Shown here in pieces: positions 43,089-52,621 of a stretch of 64,000 bases of DNA. Numbering within the stretch: the first letter of the stretch is position 1; every line of letters starts with the position of its first letter. This stretch comes from Mobilicoccus massiliensis (lineage in GTDB: Bacteria > Actinomycetota > Actinomycetes > Actinomycetales > Dermatophilaceae). The position numbers and the translations under genes are program-made. The notes under the pieces were generated by a model, which saw only the letters and a list, made by a program, of their open reading frames with translations, ran no database searches and was not told the origin of the DNA. Where the stretch lies: assembly GCF_000826525.2 (NCBI RefSeq), contig NZ_LN651331.1, positions 864,805-928,804 on the forward strand, in the 5' to 3' direction.

Positions 43089-43238
43089 ATCCAGCTCTCA
43101 CAAGCACTCCGAGACACCCGCCCAGAACTCGTCGGGCTAGAGACTTTCGACGCCGACCACACGCTCTCCTGGAACACCGATCACGACGGATGGCAGGCCA
43201 CAGTCACCTCCTGGCTCCGGGAGCGCATCTCGCGCTGA
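43089..43238 (+). pseudogene. 3' remnant of a second gene on the right side of the IS3 element
   Basis: A plus-strand frame of about 50 codons reads a plausible protein end (FDADHTLSWNTDHDGW ... TSWLRERISR) and stops with TGA at 43236-43238. It begins at the IS boundary and has no start. It lies on the strand opposite to the remnant on the left of the IS, so the two are different genes. Confidence 0.45.
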
Positions 43239-43321
43239 TTGACCGAGCTGAGCGTCCACGCTGACACCCACCTTGTTCGGCCACGCCCGACTAAACCCAA
43301 CTCAACCCGCACCTCCACCGG

Positions 43322-43351
43322 TATCATCGAGAGTGTTGGCCTGCCTGGCCA
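43322..43351 (+). promoter_or_regulatory. Candidate promoter and operator of the HTH gene ahead of BREX
   Basis: TATCAT at 43322-43327 is a good -10 box, 44 bp before the ATG of the HTH gene. The short inverted repeat TGGCC-TGCCT-GGCCA (43337-43351) lies at about the transcription start and could be the site for autoregulation. The -35 is weak. Confidence 0.4.
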
Positions 43352-43371
43352 TAGAGCGAGGGAGGACCAAC

Positions 43372-43572
43372 ATGGCTGAGCCGTGGCTGTCCGCAGACGA
43401 CATCGCCGCCCACCTCGGGGTCACCAAAGACACCGTCTACACGTGGATCGCCGAGAAGGCCATGCCAGCGCACAAGGTCGGGCGCCTCTGGAAGTTCCAA
43501 GCCAGCGAGATCGACGACTGGGTGCGCCGAGGCGGCGCTGCCGCTGACTCCGACCCACCCCCACCTGGGTGA
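43372..43572 (+). CDS. Small HTH (excisionase/MerR-type) DNA-binding protein
   Basis: A 66-residue winged-helix protein of the excisionase family: WLSADDIAAHLGVTKDTVYTWIAEKAMPAHKVG then WKFQASEIDDWVRR. GGGAGG precedes ATG 43372 with ideal spacing. It lies 89 bp upstream of brxA in the same direction, so it may control the BREX operon, or it may be a recombination directionality factor for the integrase. The two cannot be told apart from sequence. Confidence 0.8.
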   Translation: MAEPWLSADDIAAHLGVTKDTVYTWIAEKAMPAHKVGRLWKFQASEIDDWVRRGGAAADSDPPPPG

Positions 43573-43597
43573 GCACTTTGCTCGCTTTGAGTCGTCG

Positions 43598-43627
43598 CTG
43601 ACCTTTGTCGGTGGCAACCCATATCCT
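43598..43627 (+). promoter_or_regulatory. Candidate promoter of the BREX operon
   Basis: CTGACC (43598-43603) and TATCCT (43622-43627) are 18 bp apart and lie 34 bp ahead of the brxA ATG. This is a plausible housekeeping-type promoter between the HTH gene and brxA. Confidence 0.35.
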
Positions 43628-43661
43628 GATCCACTGCCCAACATCCGGAAGGAGGCACCAG

Positions 43662-44282
43662 ATGAACACTACGTCTCAGAAGCATGACCGATACGCGCTG
43701 TCATTTACCAGCGGTGCCCTCCTGACTCGGGAGGCGGTCATCGCCGCGCCGCTGTTCCTTGAGGTTCGTGACTGGAACGCGGTCCGCAATCGACTCCGTG
43801 CAGAGAACCTGCTCCAGGCTCGAACGGCTTCGTCGGGGTTCCGGCTGGCACGCGAGGTGGCCCAGCGCTTGGCGGTGCTCACGGACGCCGAACTGGACCT
43901 GCTGCAAGACGCCAGCCCCAGTGAACGCGGTCACCTGATGTGGATTGCGGCATGCCGCCGCTACGCGTTCATCGGCGACTTCGCCGAGGAAGTTGTGCGC
44001 GAACGCTTCCTACTGCTCACACCCACGTTGGGCTATGACGACTTCGACAGCTTCGTTCGCGGCAAGGCCCTATGGCACCCGGAACTCGCTGAGGTGAAGG
44101 ACTCGACGTTGCAGAAGCTCCGGTCGACGGTGTTCAGGATGCTGACCGAGGCCGGCTTGCTCGTTGGCGATGAGATCGTCCATGCACCCTTGTCCGAGCG
44201 AGTCCGAGATGCGCTCGATGCACAGGTTCAAAGCGACGTTCGGTTCCTCCCCACTCGTGACAGCAAGGAGGTCGCGCTGTGA
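43662..44282 (+). CDS. brxA: BREX protein BrxA (DUF1819)
   Basis: First gene of the type 1 BREX operon. The 206-residue protein has the family start YALSFTSGALLTREAVIAAPL and the winged-helix-like body of DUF1819; BrxA homologues bind DNA. ATG 43662 is preceded by GGAAGGAGG, the strongest ribosome site of the island. Its stop overlaps the start of brxB. It is required for BREX in some systems, but its precise role is unsettled. Confidence 0.92.
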   Translation: MNTTSQKHDRYALSFTSGALLTREAVIAAPLFLEVRDWNAVRNRLRAENLLQARTASSGFRLAREVAQRLAVLTDAELDLLQDASPSERGHLMWIAACRRYAFIGDFAEEVVRERFLLLTPTLGYDDFDSFVRGKALWHPELAEVKDSTLQKLRSTVFRMLTEAGLLVGDEIVHAPLSERVRDALDAQVQSDVRFLPTRDSKEVAL

Positions 44283-44878
44283 TGTCCCATGAACTCACTC
44301 GCCAGGAAGAGCATCTGTTTGCGGTGCTCAGTGGCGATCGCTTCTTGAAGATGGAGGGATTGTCGAACGAGGTCCCGTTCTTCATTTACCCGTACGAGCC
44401 GGAACATGCTCTCGATGTGGCCAAGGCGAAGAAGCGAGTCAAGAACCGTCTGGCCAGCAGCGGCATCGAGGTCCGCGAGATCAACCTTTACGACCTTTCG
44501 GTGGAGGTGCTCAAGGCGCGTGGAGACTGGGACGAGGTGCTTGAGGTCGAGCCCGAACTGGACAAGGTCGAGTTCACCGAAATGCTGCAGTCCATGCTCA
44601 ACCCGCAGCAGCACCTCGCACCAGCGATCCGAGCACGACTCGCAGACAGCGACTTCGACATCGTGTTCCTGACCGGGATCGGCGAGGTCTTCCCCTACAT
44701 CCGGTCGCACAACGTGCTCAACAACTTGCAGAGCGTCGTGGTGGGCCGACCGATGCTCATGTTCTTTCCCGGCCGCTACGAGCAGTCCGACACGCTCGGC
44801 TCATCGCTGGTGCTGTTCGGCAGATTGAAGGACGACCAGTACTACCGCGCCAAGAACATTCTGGAACAGGAACCGTGA
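44279..44878 (+). CDS. brxB: BREX protein BrxB (DUF1788)
   Basis: A 199-residue DUF1788 protein: VPFFIYPYEPEHALDV, a central helical region, and the end PMLMFFPGRYEQSDTLGSSLVLFGRL, which is characteristic of BrxB. The GTG at 44279 overlaps the brxA stop, with an ATG directly behind it; either may be used. Its stop overlaps the start of brxC. The biochemical role is unknown. Confidence 0.92.
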   Translation: MMSHELTRQEEHLFAVLSGDRFLKMEGLSNEVPFFIYPYEPEHALDVAKAKKRVKNRLASSGIEVREINLYDLSVEVLKARGDWDEVLEVEPELDKVEFTEMLQSMLNPQQHLAPAIRARLADSDFDIVFLTGIGEVFPYIRSHNVLNNLQSVVVGRPMLMFFPGRYEQSDTLGSSLVLFGRLKDDQYYRAKNILEQEP

Positions 44879-47800
44879 CCGCCATGCACCTCACTGAGAT
44901 TTTCGCTAAGGATGTCCAGCGGCCCATCGAGGGCGTCATCAAGGCCGACGACGTCGCACACCTTGGCACCGAGGTCGACGAGTACGTCCTGACCAACGAA
45001 GCCGCCAAGGGGCTCGAAATCCTGCTTGAGGCGTACACGGATTACACCAACGCGAACGGTGTATGGATTTCGGGCTTCTTCGGCTCCGGTAAGTCGCACC
45101 TGTTGAAGATGCTCGCGCATCTTCTCGGCGATGTGGAGGGCGACGACTTCCCCCGCGAGCCTGTGTCGGAGAGCTTCCGTGCCAAGGCGACCGATGCGTT
45201 CTTGCCACCACTACTCGACAAGGCCGATCGTATCCCGGCGAAGAGCCTGTTGTTCAACATCGACCAGAAGGCGACTCTGATCAGCAAGGATCAGACCGAC
45301 GCCCTGCTACGCGTGTTCATGAAGGTCTTCGACGAGTCCCGCGGCTACTACGGCGACCAAGGTCACATCGCCCGCTTCGAGCGGCAGCTCGACGACGAGG
45401 GCCAGCTCGACGCCTTCAAAGACGCCTTCTTGGCGGTGTCGGGCCGGGACTGGGTGGAGCGTCGGCCGAGCTTCGGGCTTCCGACCGTGCGTGGCCAGGT
45501 CAACGAGGCATACGCACAGATCAACGGGTTGGACGCGACGACCGCACCCGACATCCTCAAGACCTACCAGGACACCTACTCCGTGTCGATCGAGGACTTC
45601 GCCGACGAAGTCCGTGCATGGCTGGACAAGCAGCCCGCGGGCTACCGGCTGAACTTCTTCGTCGATGAGGTTGGACAGTTCATCGGCTCGAACACACACC
45701 TGATGCTCAACCTTCAGACGATCGCCGAGTCTCTGAACACGAAGTGCGGCGGCCGAGCCTGGGTGTTCGTGACCTCACAGGAGGACATGGACAAAGTTGT
45801 CGGCGACCGCACCAAGCAGCAGGGCAACGACTTCTCAAAGATTCAGGCCCGGTTCAAGACCCGAGTGAAGCTCACCTCCGCTGACGTGGAAGAGGTCATC
45901 CGCAAGCGCCTCCTGGAGAAGAACGACAAGGGCACCCAGGTCCTCGAAGCTGTCTACGCGCAGGAGCAGGCGAACTTCAAGACCCTGTTCGACTTCGTTG
46001 ACGGCGCGAAGACGTATCGCAACTTCACCGACGAGGGCCACTTCGTCGGCACCTACCCGTTCGTGAGCTATCAGTTCCCGCTGTTCCAAGCGGCGATCGA
46101 GGGCATCTCTGACCACAACGTGTTCGAGGGCCGCAACAGCTCCGTCGGCGAGCGCTCCATGCTCGGTGTCGTGCAGCAGGTCGCCAAGGACATCGGCGAT
46201 GTCGAGATCGGCTCGCTGGCCACCTTCGACGCCATGTTCGCCGGTATCCGTGCTTCGTTGAAGTCCGCAGCGCAGCGCTCGATCGACCGTGCCGAGCGTG
46301 ACCTCCCCGACAGCGGCTCACCGGTCACCAAGCTCGCGGTGCGGCTTCTCAAGGCACTGTTCCTGGTGAAGTACGTGGAGAGCTTCCAAGCCACTCCGCG
46401 CAACCTGACAGTGCTGGTCTACGACCGGTTCGGGCTTGATCTGCCGGCGTTGTCCAAGCAGGTCCAGGAGGCGCTCACGCTCTTGGAGACGCAGACGTAC
46501 GTGCAGCGCAACGGCAACGTCTACGAGTACCTAACAAACGAAGAGCAGGTGATCGAGGAAGAGATCAAGAACGTCGAGATCGACTCCTCCGAGGTCTCCA
46601 CCCGACTGAACAAGATTCTCTCCGGCGATGTCATCAAGACCTCCAAGCTCCGCTACGCCAAGAACGGTCAGGACTTCGGGTTCGGATACAAACTCGACGA
46701 CCAGGCATTCGGTCAACAGCGTGAACTCTCGCTGCACTTCATCACTCCCGAGTACCCCTACGGGCCGGAAGAGATTCGGATGCACTCGGCAGGCAAGGAC
46801 GAACTGCGCGTGATCCTCGCCCCCGACGACCGGGTGCTGGCGGACCTCCGTCTGCTGATCAAGACCGAGAAGTACACCAAGCGTAAGCAGACCAGTTCAC
46901 TGTCGCCGGTCGAGGAGCAGATTCTGCGCGCCAAGGCGACGCAGAACGCTCAGCGGGAGAAGGAGCTGGTCGAGCGCATCCGCCGCGCTGTCGGTCGCGC
47001 CGATCTCGTGATCAACGCCGCAGACCTCACCGTGGGATCGCAGGACGCCCTCACCCGGATCACCGAGGGATTCCAAGACCTCATCGCACGTACCTACACG
47101 CAGCTCAGCCTCCTCGGCGGGCGCGCCTACTCCGAGCAGCAGGTTGTCGGGTTCGCGAACCCCGACCAGTCCACGATGATCGACGACTCCTCGATCCACG
47201 CGCTCACTGCACCGGCTGACGAGGTGCTGTCGTACCTGCTGCAACGCGACCGGCTCGGTGAGCAAGTCACCGTCAAGAAGATCGTCGATCACTTCCAGGC
47301 TAAGCCATACGGCTGGGACCTTCCCTCTATTGAGTGCGTCACGGCCTGGCTCGTCGGCACCTCGAAAATCACTCTCACCGTCGACTCGAACATCCTCAAG
47401 CGCAGCGAAGTCGCCGTCGTGTTGCGCAACACACAGAAGCACTCCCACGCCGTCGTCGCCCCGCAGAAGACCTTCGACCAGCGCAAGATCGCAGCGCTGC
47501 GCACCTTCTGCACGGACTTCTTCGATGAGCCCACAGCACCGAAGGACCCGCTGGAGCTGGCCCGGCACGCGAGCGAACGCCTCCGCGCCAAGTGTGAGGA
47601 GCTCAAGGCGCGAGTCAGCGGCTCGAAGTACCCCTTCGTGACTCAGCTCGAAGCCCCCATCGCCCTACTGGAATCCGCGGTTGGCAAACCCGACGACTGG
47701 TACCTGACCGACTTCGCGCTCGCGGACGATCTGCTCGATGCGAAAACGGACATCATGGACCCCATCCAGGCCTTCTTCGGTGACGAGAAGCAGCGAGGCG

Positions 47801-48420
47801 CTCAGCGCAAGATTTTTGACGAGGCGACCCAGCTGCTCGCCGACAATGCCAGCAATCTCAACTACCTCCCCTCGGGCAGCAGCCAGGAGGTGGCGCAGCT
47901 CCTCGCCGATCCTCAAGCATTCCGCGGTAACCGGATGACCAAACTCAAGGCAGCCGCCGTCGAGCTCCAATCCCGCATCGACGAGGCGCTCGTAGCCAAC
48001 CGTGATGGAGCAATGTTGGAGATCGGCTCCCGGTGGGAGCCTCTACAGACCAGCACGATCTATCTGGAAGCCACGGACGACGCAAAGCGAAGCGTGAGCC
48101 AGAAGGTCAACGCGATCCTCGATCAGATCAGCCGGGAGAACCAGATCGCCGTCGTCCGCGAGATCGCGAACACCTTCGAGGAACGCACCTACCCAGCCAT
48201 CCTCGACCAGCTCGCCGCATCCCCAAGCGTCAGCAGTGCGGACGATAGTGACGAGCCGACACCAGCACCGAACACAAGGCAGACCATCTCGGTCAAGAGC
48301 ATCAGCGCTACCGGTATCCACGGAGTACTGGAGAACGAAGAAGACATCGATCGCTACCTCGACGCGCTGCGCGCAGCACTGATTCAGGCCCTCAATGACG
48401 ACAAGCGCATCGCGCTCTAG
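44875..48420 (+). CDS. brxC: BREX system P-loop ATPase BrxC
   Basis: A 1181-residue ATPase and the largest core BREX component. Walker A is ISGFFGSGKSHLLKML near residue 65, and FFVDEVGQFIG near 260 is the Walker B region. The N-terminus HLTEIFAKDVQRPIEGVIKADD is the usual start. It is expected to form the BREX complex with PglX, PglZ and BrxB that both methylates host DNA and blocks phage DNA replication. The GTG start overlaps brxB by 4 nt; an ATG three codons later is an alternative. Length is normal for the family. Confidence 0.95.
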   Translation: MTAMHLTEIFAKDVQRPIEGVIKADDVAHLGTEVDEYVLTNEAAKGLEILLEAYTDYTNANGVWISGFFGSGKSHLLKMLAHLLGDVEGDDFPREPVSESFRAKATDAFLPPLLDKADRIPAKSLLFNIDQKATLISKDQTDALLRVFMKVFDESRGYYGDQGHIARFERQLDDEGQLDAFKDAFLAVSGRDWVERRPSFGLPTVRGQVNEAYAQINGLDATTAPDILKTYQDTYSVSIEDFADEVRAWLDKQPAGYRLNFFVDEVGQFIGSNTHLMLNLQTIAESLNTKCGGRAWVFVTSQEDMDKVVGDRTKQQGNDFSKIQARFKTRVKLTSADVEEVIRKRLLEKNDKGTQVLEAVYAQEQANFKTLFDFVDGAKTYRNFTDEGHFVGTYPFVSYQFPLFQAAIEGISDHNVFEGRNSSVGERSMLGVVQQVAKDIGDVEIGSLATFDAMFAGIRASLKSAAQRSIDRAERDLPDSGSPVTKLAVRLLKALFLVKYVESFQATPRNLTVLVYDRFGLDLPALSKQVQEALTLLETQTYVQRNGNVYEYLTNEEQVIEEEIKNVEIDSSEVSTRLNKILSGDVIKTSKLRYAKNGQDFGFGYKLDDQAFGQQRELSLHFITPEYPYGPEEIRMHSAGKDELRVILAPDDRVLADLRLLIKTEKYTKRKQTSSLSPVEEQILRAKATQNAQREKELVERIRRAVGRADLVINAADLTVGSQDALTRITEGFQDLIARTYTQLSLLGGRAYSEQQVVGFANPDQSTMIDDSSIHALTAPADEVLSYLLQRDRLGEQVTVKKIVDHFQAKPYGWDLPSIECVTAWLVGTSKITLTVDSNILKRSEVAVVLRNTQKHSHAVVAPQKTFDQRKIAALRTFCTDFFDEPTAPKDPLELARHASERLRAKCEELKARVSGSKYPFVTQLEAPIALLESAVGKPDDWYLTDFALADDLLDAKTDIMDPIQAFFGDEKQRGAQRKIFDEATQLLADNASNLNYLPSGSSQEVAQLLADPQAFRGNRMTKLKAAAVELQSRIDEALVANRDGAMLEIGSRWEPLQTSTIYLEATDDAKRSVSQKVNAILDQISRENQIAVVREIANTFEERTYPAILDQLAASPSVSSADDSDEPTPAPNTRQTISVKSISATGIHGVLENEEDIDRYLDALRAALIQALNDDKRIAL

Positions 48421-48432
48421 GAGATAGCACGC

Positions 48433-51400
48433 ATGGATACCGCACCGCTAAAGAGCTTCGCCACGTGGGCCAGACGCGAGCTCATCACTCAGGTCAGCGC
48501 CCGCTTGACCGCCGTGCTCGCACCGGCATCGCCGGAGCGAGTCGAGAACCAGCACGCCGTGACCATGCTCGAACGCGACATCGCGGCCGCCGGCGGCGGG
48601 GCCAAGGGCAAGGATGCTGTAGCCGACAAGGTCGCCTACACCTGGTTCAACCGCATCATCGCCCTCCGCTTCATGGACGCCAACGGCTACACCGGTGTTG
48701 GCGTTGTCTCGCCAGCCCACGGCCAGCAGACCGGGCAGCCAGAGATACTCGCCGACGCCAAGCGTGGCAGCATCGACCCCGCTGTTGTCAGCAACAAGCG
48801 CACCCTCGATGCCATCACTGGGCTCCTCGACGGGACCCGCCCCAGTGCAGACGCACAGGGTGAGGCCTACACCCTGCTACTCGCCGAGTACTGCCGTTAC
48901 TGGAACCGCTCGATGCCGTTCATGTTTGAGCGTGAGGGCGACTACACAGAACTCCTTATTCCCGCGAACCTCCTCGCTGCGGACTCCATCCTCGGCAAGG
49001 CCGCATCAACGCTCACAGCAGAGGTCTGCCGCGACGTTGAGGTCATCGGCTGGCTCTACCAGTTCTACATCTCTGAGCGGAAGCAGGAGGTCTTCGATGG
49101 ATTCAAGAAGGGCAAGAAGGCAGGCGCCGCTGAGATTCCCGCCGCGACCCAGCTCTTCACCCCACACTGGATCGTTCGTTATCTCGTCGAGAACTCCGTC
49201 GGACGACTCTGGATGCTTAACCACCCGGAGTCTCGACTCGTAGACGAGATGGACTATTATATCGCGCCAGTCGGCGACGAGAATAACTTCCTCAAGATCA
49301 CCGGCCCCGAAGACCTGACGGTCATCGACCCAGCCTGTGGCTCCGGACACATGCTTACCTATGCGTTCGACCTGCTCTACGCAATCTACGAGGAGGAAGG
49401 CTACGCACCCTCCGAGATTCCCGAGCTGATCCTCACTCGCAACCTGTACGGTACCGAGATCGACCCGCGCGCCGGCTCACTGGCGGCGTTCGCACTTACC
49501 ATGAAGGCCCGCGCTAAGCAGCGAACATTCTTGACAAAGGGGCTCGCGCCGGCGATCACAGTCATCGACTCCATCTCGTTCACCCCGGATGAACTGGACC
49601 TTCTGGTCACGAGGAATGGAGACCTGCGTGCGGAAGAAGGAGTTTGGAATCAGTTCGCCGAGGCAAACGTGCTCGGGGCTCTCATCCTTTCCGACCCGGG
49701 ACACACCCAGTGGCTGTCTCACCGCCTCGAAACACTGGACGAAGCAAACGACCTCGTTTGGTCGGACACCCTCAATCGTGCGTCAAAGGTGCTACGCCAA
49801 GCAACGGCACTGTCGCGGCGCTATGCCGTAGTGGTAGCGAACCCTCCTTACATGGGCTCGAAGAACATGGGAACCACGCTCGCGGACTTCGCGTCTGGGA
49901 AGTTCCCTGACAGTAAATCTGATCTGTTCGCGATGTTCATCGAGCGAGGGTTTGAATTTCTGAAACCGGGCGGACTCTCGGCGATGGTCACCATGCAGTC
50001 CTGGATGTTCCTCAAGTCCTATGCCGGGCTTCGCAAACAACTGCTCAATGACCGACATCTGGAATGCATGGTTCACATGGGGAACGGAGTCATGGGCATA
50101 GCGTTTGGCACGGCGGCGGCCATCTGGCGTTCTACCCCGGGGGAAGGGATCTCATCTTTCTCCTTCGTTTCGACGTTGGACCTTTATGGAGACAAGCCGA
50201 GGGTGTTCCCAGCACCAAACTCACGACACACGGAGATGTCGCTTCGAGAGCTCAGTTCTATTCCGGGAAGTCCGATTGCTTACTGGGCGTCCCCGGCCCT
50301 TCGCGCCACGTTCCAAACTGGGCGAACTATCGAAAGCGTTGCGCCGGTACGCCAGGGATTTCAGACGGGCGATAATGACCGTTTCATGCGTTTCTGGCAC
50401 GAAGTGTCCCGAACGCGAGTGGCTTTCGACTCCGAGTCTACGGAAGAGTTTCATGCAAGTGGGGCCCGATTCGCTCCATACCTAAAGGGCGGCCCCCTGC
50501 GCAAGTGGTTTGGCAACGACGAGTACATTGTTGCTTTCAGTCCCCACGACTTCAGTGAACTCTCGAAGCTTGGGAACAAGCTTCCTTCGCGGAACCTTTA
50601 TTTCAAGGATTCGATCACGTGGTCGGCGATGTCCTCGTCCGACTTCGGCGCACGCTATGCGGGCGTCGGCAGTACCTTCAGTGCAAAAGGCGCGTGCGCG
50701 TTTCCAGTAGATAGATACTCCCGCTCGCTCACGCTGGCAGTCCTGAATTCGTCAGTGGCGCGTCAACTCCTCGAATTCATGGGTGCGACCATGGACTTCA
50801 ACGTGGGGTCCCTGCGAGAGATTCCACTTCCAGCGGAGATTCCGCTCGACGACAGAGATCGGATATCTTCGCTGGTCGAACTGTTGGTGCACCTCCATCA
50901 GCAAGATTGGAATCTGAGCGAGTCTGCGCCCGGGTACGAAGAGAATGCGCTAATCAAGCGCGGCGGGGTAGGCCGCCTTGCGAGTCTGGTCGACGGACAC
51001 TTCGCTGATTGGCGAGCCTACTCTGCGCAGGTCAACGAGGCTCAGGAAGCACTCGACGCGATCATAGCTAAGTCCTACGGATTGGAGTCCTCAGGCGAAC
51101 TCAATGTCACTCTGAACAACCTGGTGGTGGACACGCAAGGTCGAGCTGAGCGGAATGCTCAGGTGGGCGACATGATTGCTGACCTTGTTTCTTTCGCCGT
51201 GGGATGTATGTTCGGCCGTTACAGCCTCGACGAGACCGGCCTAGTTCTGGCCGACCAGGGTGCGACAGTGCAGGACTACTTCGCGAAGGTGCCGCACCCG
51301 ACGTTCACCCCTGATGCTGACAACGTTCTGCCGATCGTTGTTGGGGACTGGTTCGAGGACGACATCGTGGCGCGATTCCGCCAGTTCCTGCGAGCAGCGT

Positions 51401-51915
51401 TCGGTGAGGAGCACTTCGAGGAGAACCTTCGGTTCGTTGAGGAGTCACTCAGCGTCAAGACTCTGCGGGAGTACTTCGTTACCCGTTCGGGGCGGTCGAG
51501 GTTCTACGACGACCATGTGAAGCGGTACAAGAAGCGCCCGATCTACTGGCTGTTCTCCAGCCCGAAGGGCTCATTCAACGCGCTTATCTACATGCACCGC
51601 TACTCGCCGTCCACGGTCTCAACTGTGCTAAACGAGTATCTGCGTGAGTTCGAGTCGAAGCTGGAAGCGAACCTTCAGCATCAGGAGCGTCTCGCAGCCG
51701 GTGATGGTACGCCTCGCGAGAAGGCAGCGGCACTAAAAGAGGCTGAGCGGCTTCGCAAGGTGTTGGTGGAGCTCAGTGAGTATGAACATGACGTGCTTTA
51801 CCCCTTGGCATCGCAGCAGATCGCAATCGATCTCGATGATGGCGTCAAGGTCAACTACCCGAAGTTCTATCCGGCTCTCAAGAAGATCACGGGGTTGGAG
51901 GCTGCCGATGACTGA
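48433..51915 (+). CDS. pglX: BREX adenine-specific DNA methyltransferase PglX
   Basis: An 1160-residue N6-adenine methyltransferase that marks host DNA at the BREX site and sets target specificity. The SAM motif is DPACGSGHM near residue 300 and the catalytic motif NPPYMGSKNMG near 468. The specificity half downstream (about 49900-50900) uses visibly more A/T-rich codons than the rest, a mosaic pattern expected for an exchanging recognition domain. GGAGATA precedes ATG 48433. The gene overlaps a small membrane-protein gene by 8 nt. No nuclease domain is seen in it. Confidence 0.95.
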   Translation: MDTAPLKSFATWARRELITQVSARLTAVLAPASPERVENQHAVTMLERDIAAAGGGAKGKDAVADKVAYTWFNRIIALRFMDANGYTGVGVVSPAHGQQTGQPEILADAKRGSIDPAVVSNKRTLDAITGLLDGTRPSADAQGEAYTLLLAEYCRYWNRSMPFMFEREGDYTELLIPANLLAADSILGKAASTLTAEVCRDVEVIGWLYQFYISERKQEVFDGFKKGKKAGAAEIPAATQLFTPHWIVRYLVENSVGRLWMLNHPESRLVDEMDYYIAPVGDENNFLKITGPEDLTVIDPACGSGHMLTYAFDLLYAIYEEEGYAPSEIPELILTRNLYGTEIDPRAGSLAAFALTMKARAKQRTFLTKGLAPAITVIDSISFTPDELDLLVTRNGDLRAEEGVWNQFAEANVLGALILSDPGHTQWLSHRLETLDEANDLVWSDTLNRASKVLRQATALSRRYAVVVANPPYMGSKNMGTTLADFASGKFPDSKSDLFAMFIERGFEFLKPGGLSAMVTMQSWMFLKSYAGLRKQLLNDRHLECMVHMGNGVMGIAFGTAAAIWRSTPGEGISSFSFVSTLDLYGDKPRVFPAPNSRHTEMSLRELSSIPGSPIAYWASPALRATFQTGRTIESVAPVRQGFQTGDNDRFMRFWHEVSRTRVAFDSESTEEFHASGARFAPYLKGGPLRKWFGNDEYIVAFSPHDFSELSKLGNKLPSRNLYFKDSITWSAMSSSDFGARYAGVGSTFSAKGACAFPVDRYSRSLTLAVLNSSVARQLLEFMGATMDFNVGSLREIPLPAEIPLDDRDRISSLVELLVHLHQQDWNLSESAPGYEENALIKRGGVGRLASLVDGHFADWRAYSAQVNEAQEALDAIIAKSYGLESSGELNVTLNNLVVDTQGRAERNAQVGDMIADLVSFAVGCMFGRYSLDETGLVLADQGATVQDYFAKVPHPTFTPDADNVLPIVVGDWFEDDIVARFRQFLRAAFGEEHFEENLRFVEESLSVKTLREYFVTRSGRSRFYDDHVKRYKKRPIYWLFSSPKGSFNALIYMHRYSPSTVSTVLNEYLREFESKLEANLQHQERLAAGDGTPREKAAALKEAERLRKVLVELSEYEHDVLYPLASQQIAIDLDDGVKVNYPKFYPALKKITGLEAADD

Positions 51916-52498
51916 GATCGAACCAAGACGCGCGAACTGGCTCGTGCGCAAGCATCGCGATCTGGGCTGGTTTGGCTGGTTCGCGTATTGCCTCTTTTCT
52001 ATTGCAGTGGTTGGCCTAATTGTCTGGATCGTCTTGTACGCGATGGACGGTGGGCTCAAGACCGCAATCACGCAAACACTACCGTTTTGGCTCGCGGGCA
52101 TTGGTGGACCGGCGGCACTTGTCGCTATTTATGAGACGAGCAAGCGAACTACGCAAGTTGAACGATCAATGGGCGAAATAGCCGCAGTAAAGGATGGCGA
52201 AGGCCAGCGCAGCGGAGCGCAGGTCGCATGGAAAGTTGAAGAAGTATCTAGGTCGAAGCGACGGATTGTGAACGTTGGATCGGTGACCGCGAGAGATGTT
52301 CGCATTGATGACGTCACCAACCCCGAGGGGCGAAGCGGATTTTTCTTGCTTGACGATTCTCTGCCCCACGACATACCAGTGCATGACGGCATCGAAGCGA
52401 GTATGGATCGAAGCCTCGCTGATCCGTACCTTTCGCGAGTTCGAATTCAGTGGACAGAAGAGGGGAGCTCGTATGAAGCAACCTATTCCGTGTCCTAG
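51908..52498 (+). CDS. Two-pass membrane protein inside the BREX operon, unknown
   Basis: A 196-residue protein with two hydrophobic helices (about residues 25-45, WFAYCLFSIAVVGLIVW, and 57-76) and a soluble C-terminal domain of about 115 residues that looks like beta-strands (KRRIVNVGSVTARDVRIDDV). It is not one of the known BREX genes. It begins 8 nt inside the end of pglX, and codon use is clearly more A/T-rich than its neighbours, so it looks like a later insertion. The domain resembles the small membrane proteins often found as cargo in defence operons, but I cannot name a family. Confidence 0.8.
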   Translation: MTEIEPRRANWLVRKHRDLGWFGWFAYCLFSIAVVGLIVWIVLYAMDGGLKTAITQTLPFWLAGIGGPAALVAIYETSKRTTQVERSMGEIAAVKDGEGQRSGAQVAWKVEEVSRSKRRIVNVGSVTARDVRIDDVTNPEGRSGFFLLDDSLPHDIPVHDGIEASMDRSLADPYLSRVRIQWTEEGSSYEATYSVS

Positions 52499-52621
52499 TG
52501 CGAGAGATTTCATCAAGAGCTGGCGCTCAGTCAGTGGAGTTGCGCAGATTGTCGCCCCACGGAGACGACAATTCGATCGACGTCCAGTTCGTACGCTGCT
52601 CTCGTGGCAAGGGGTAGTCGC

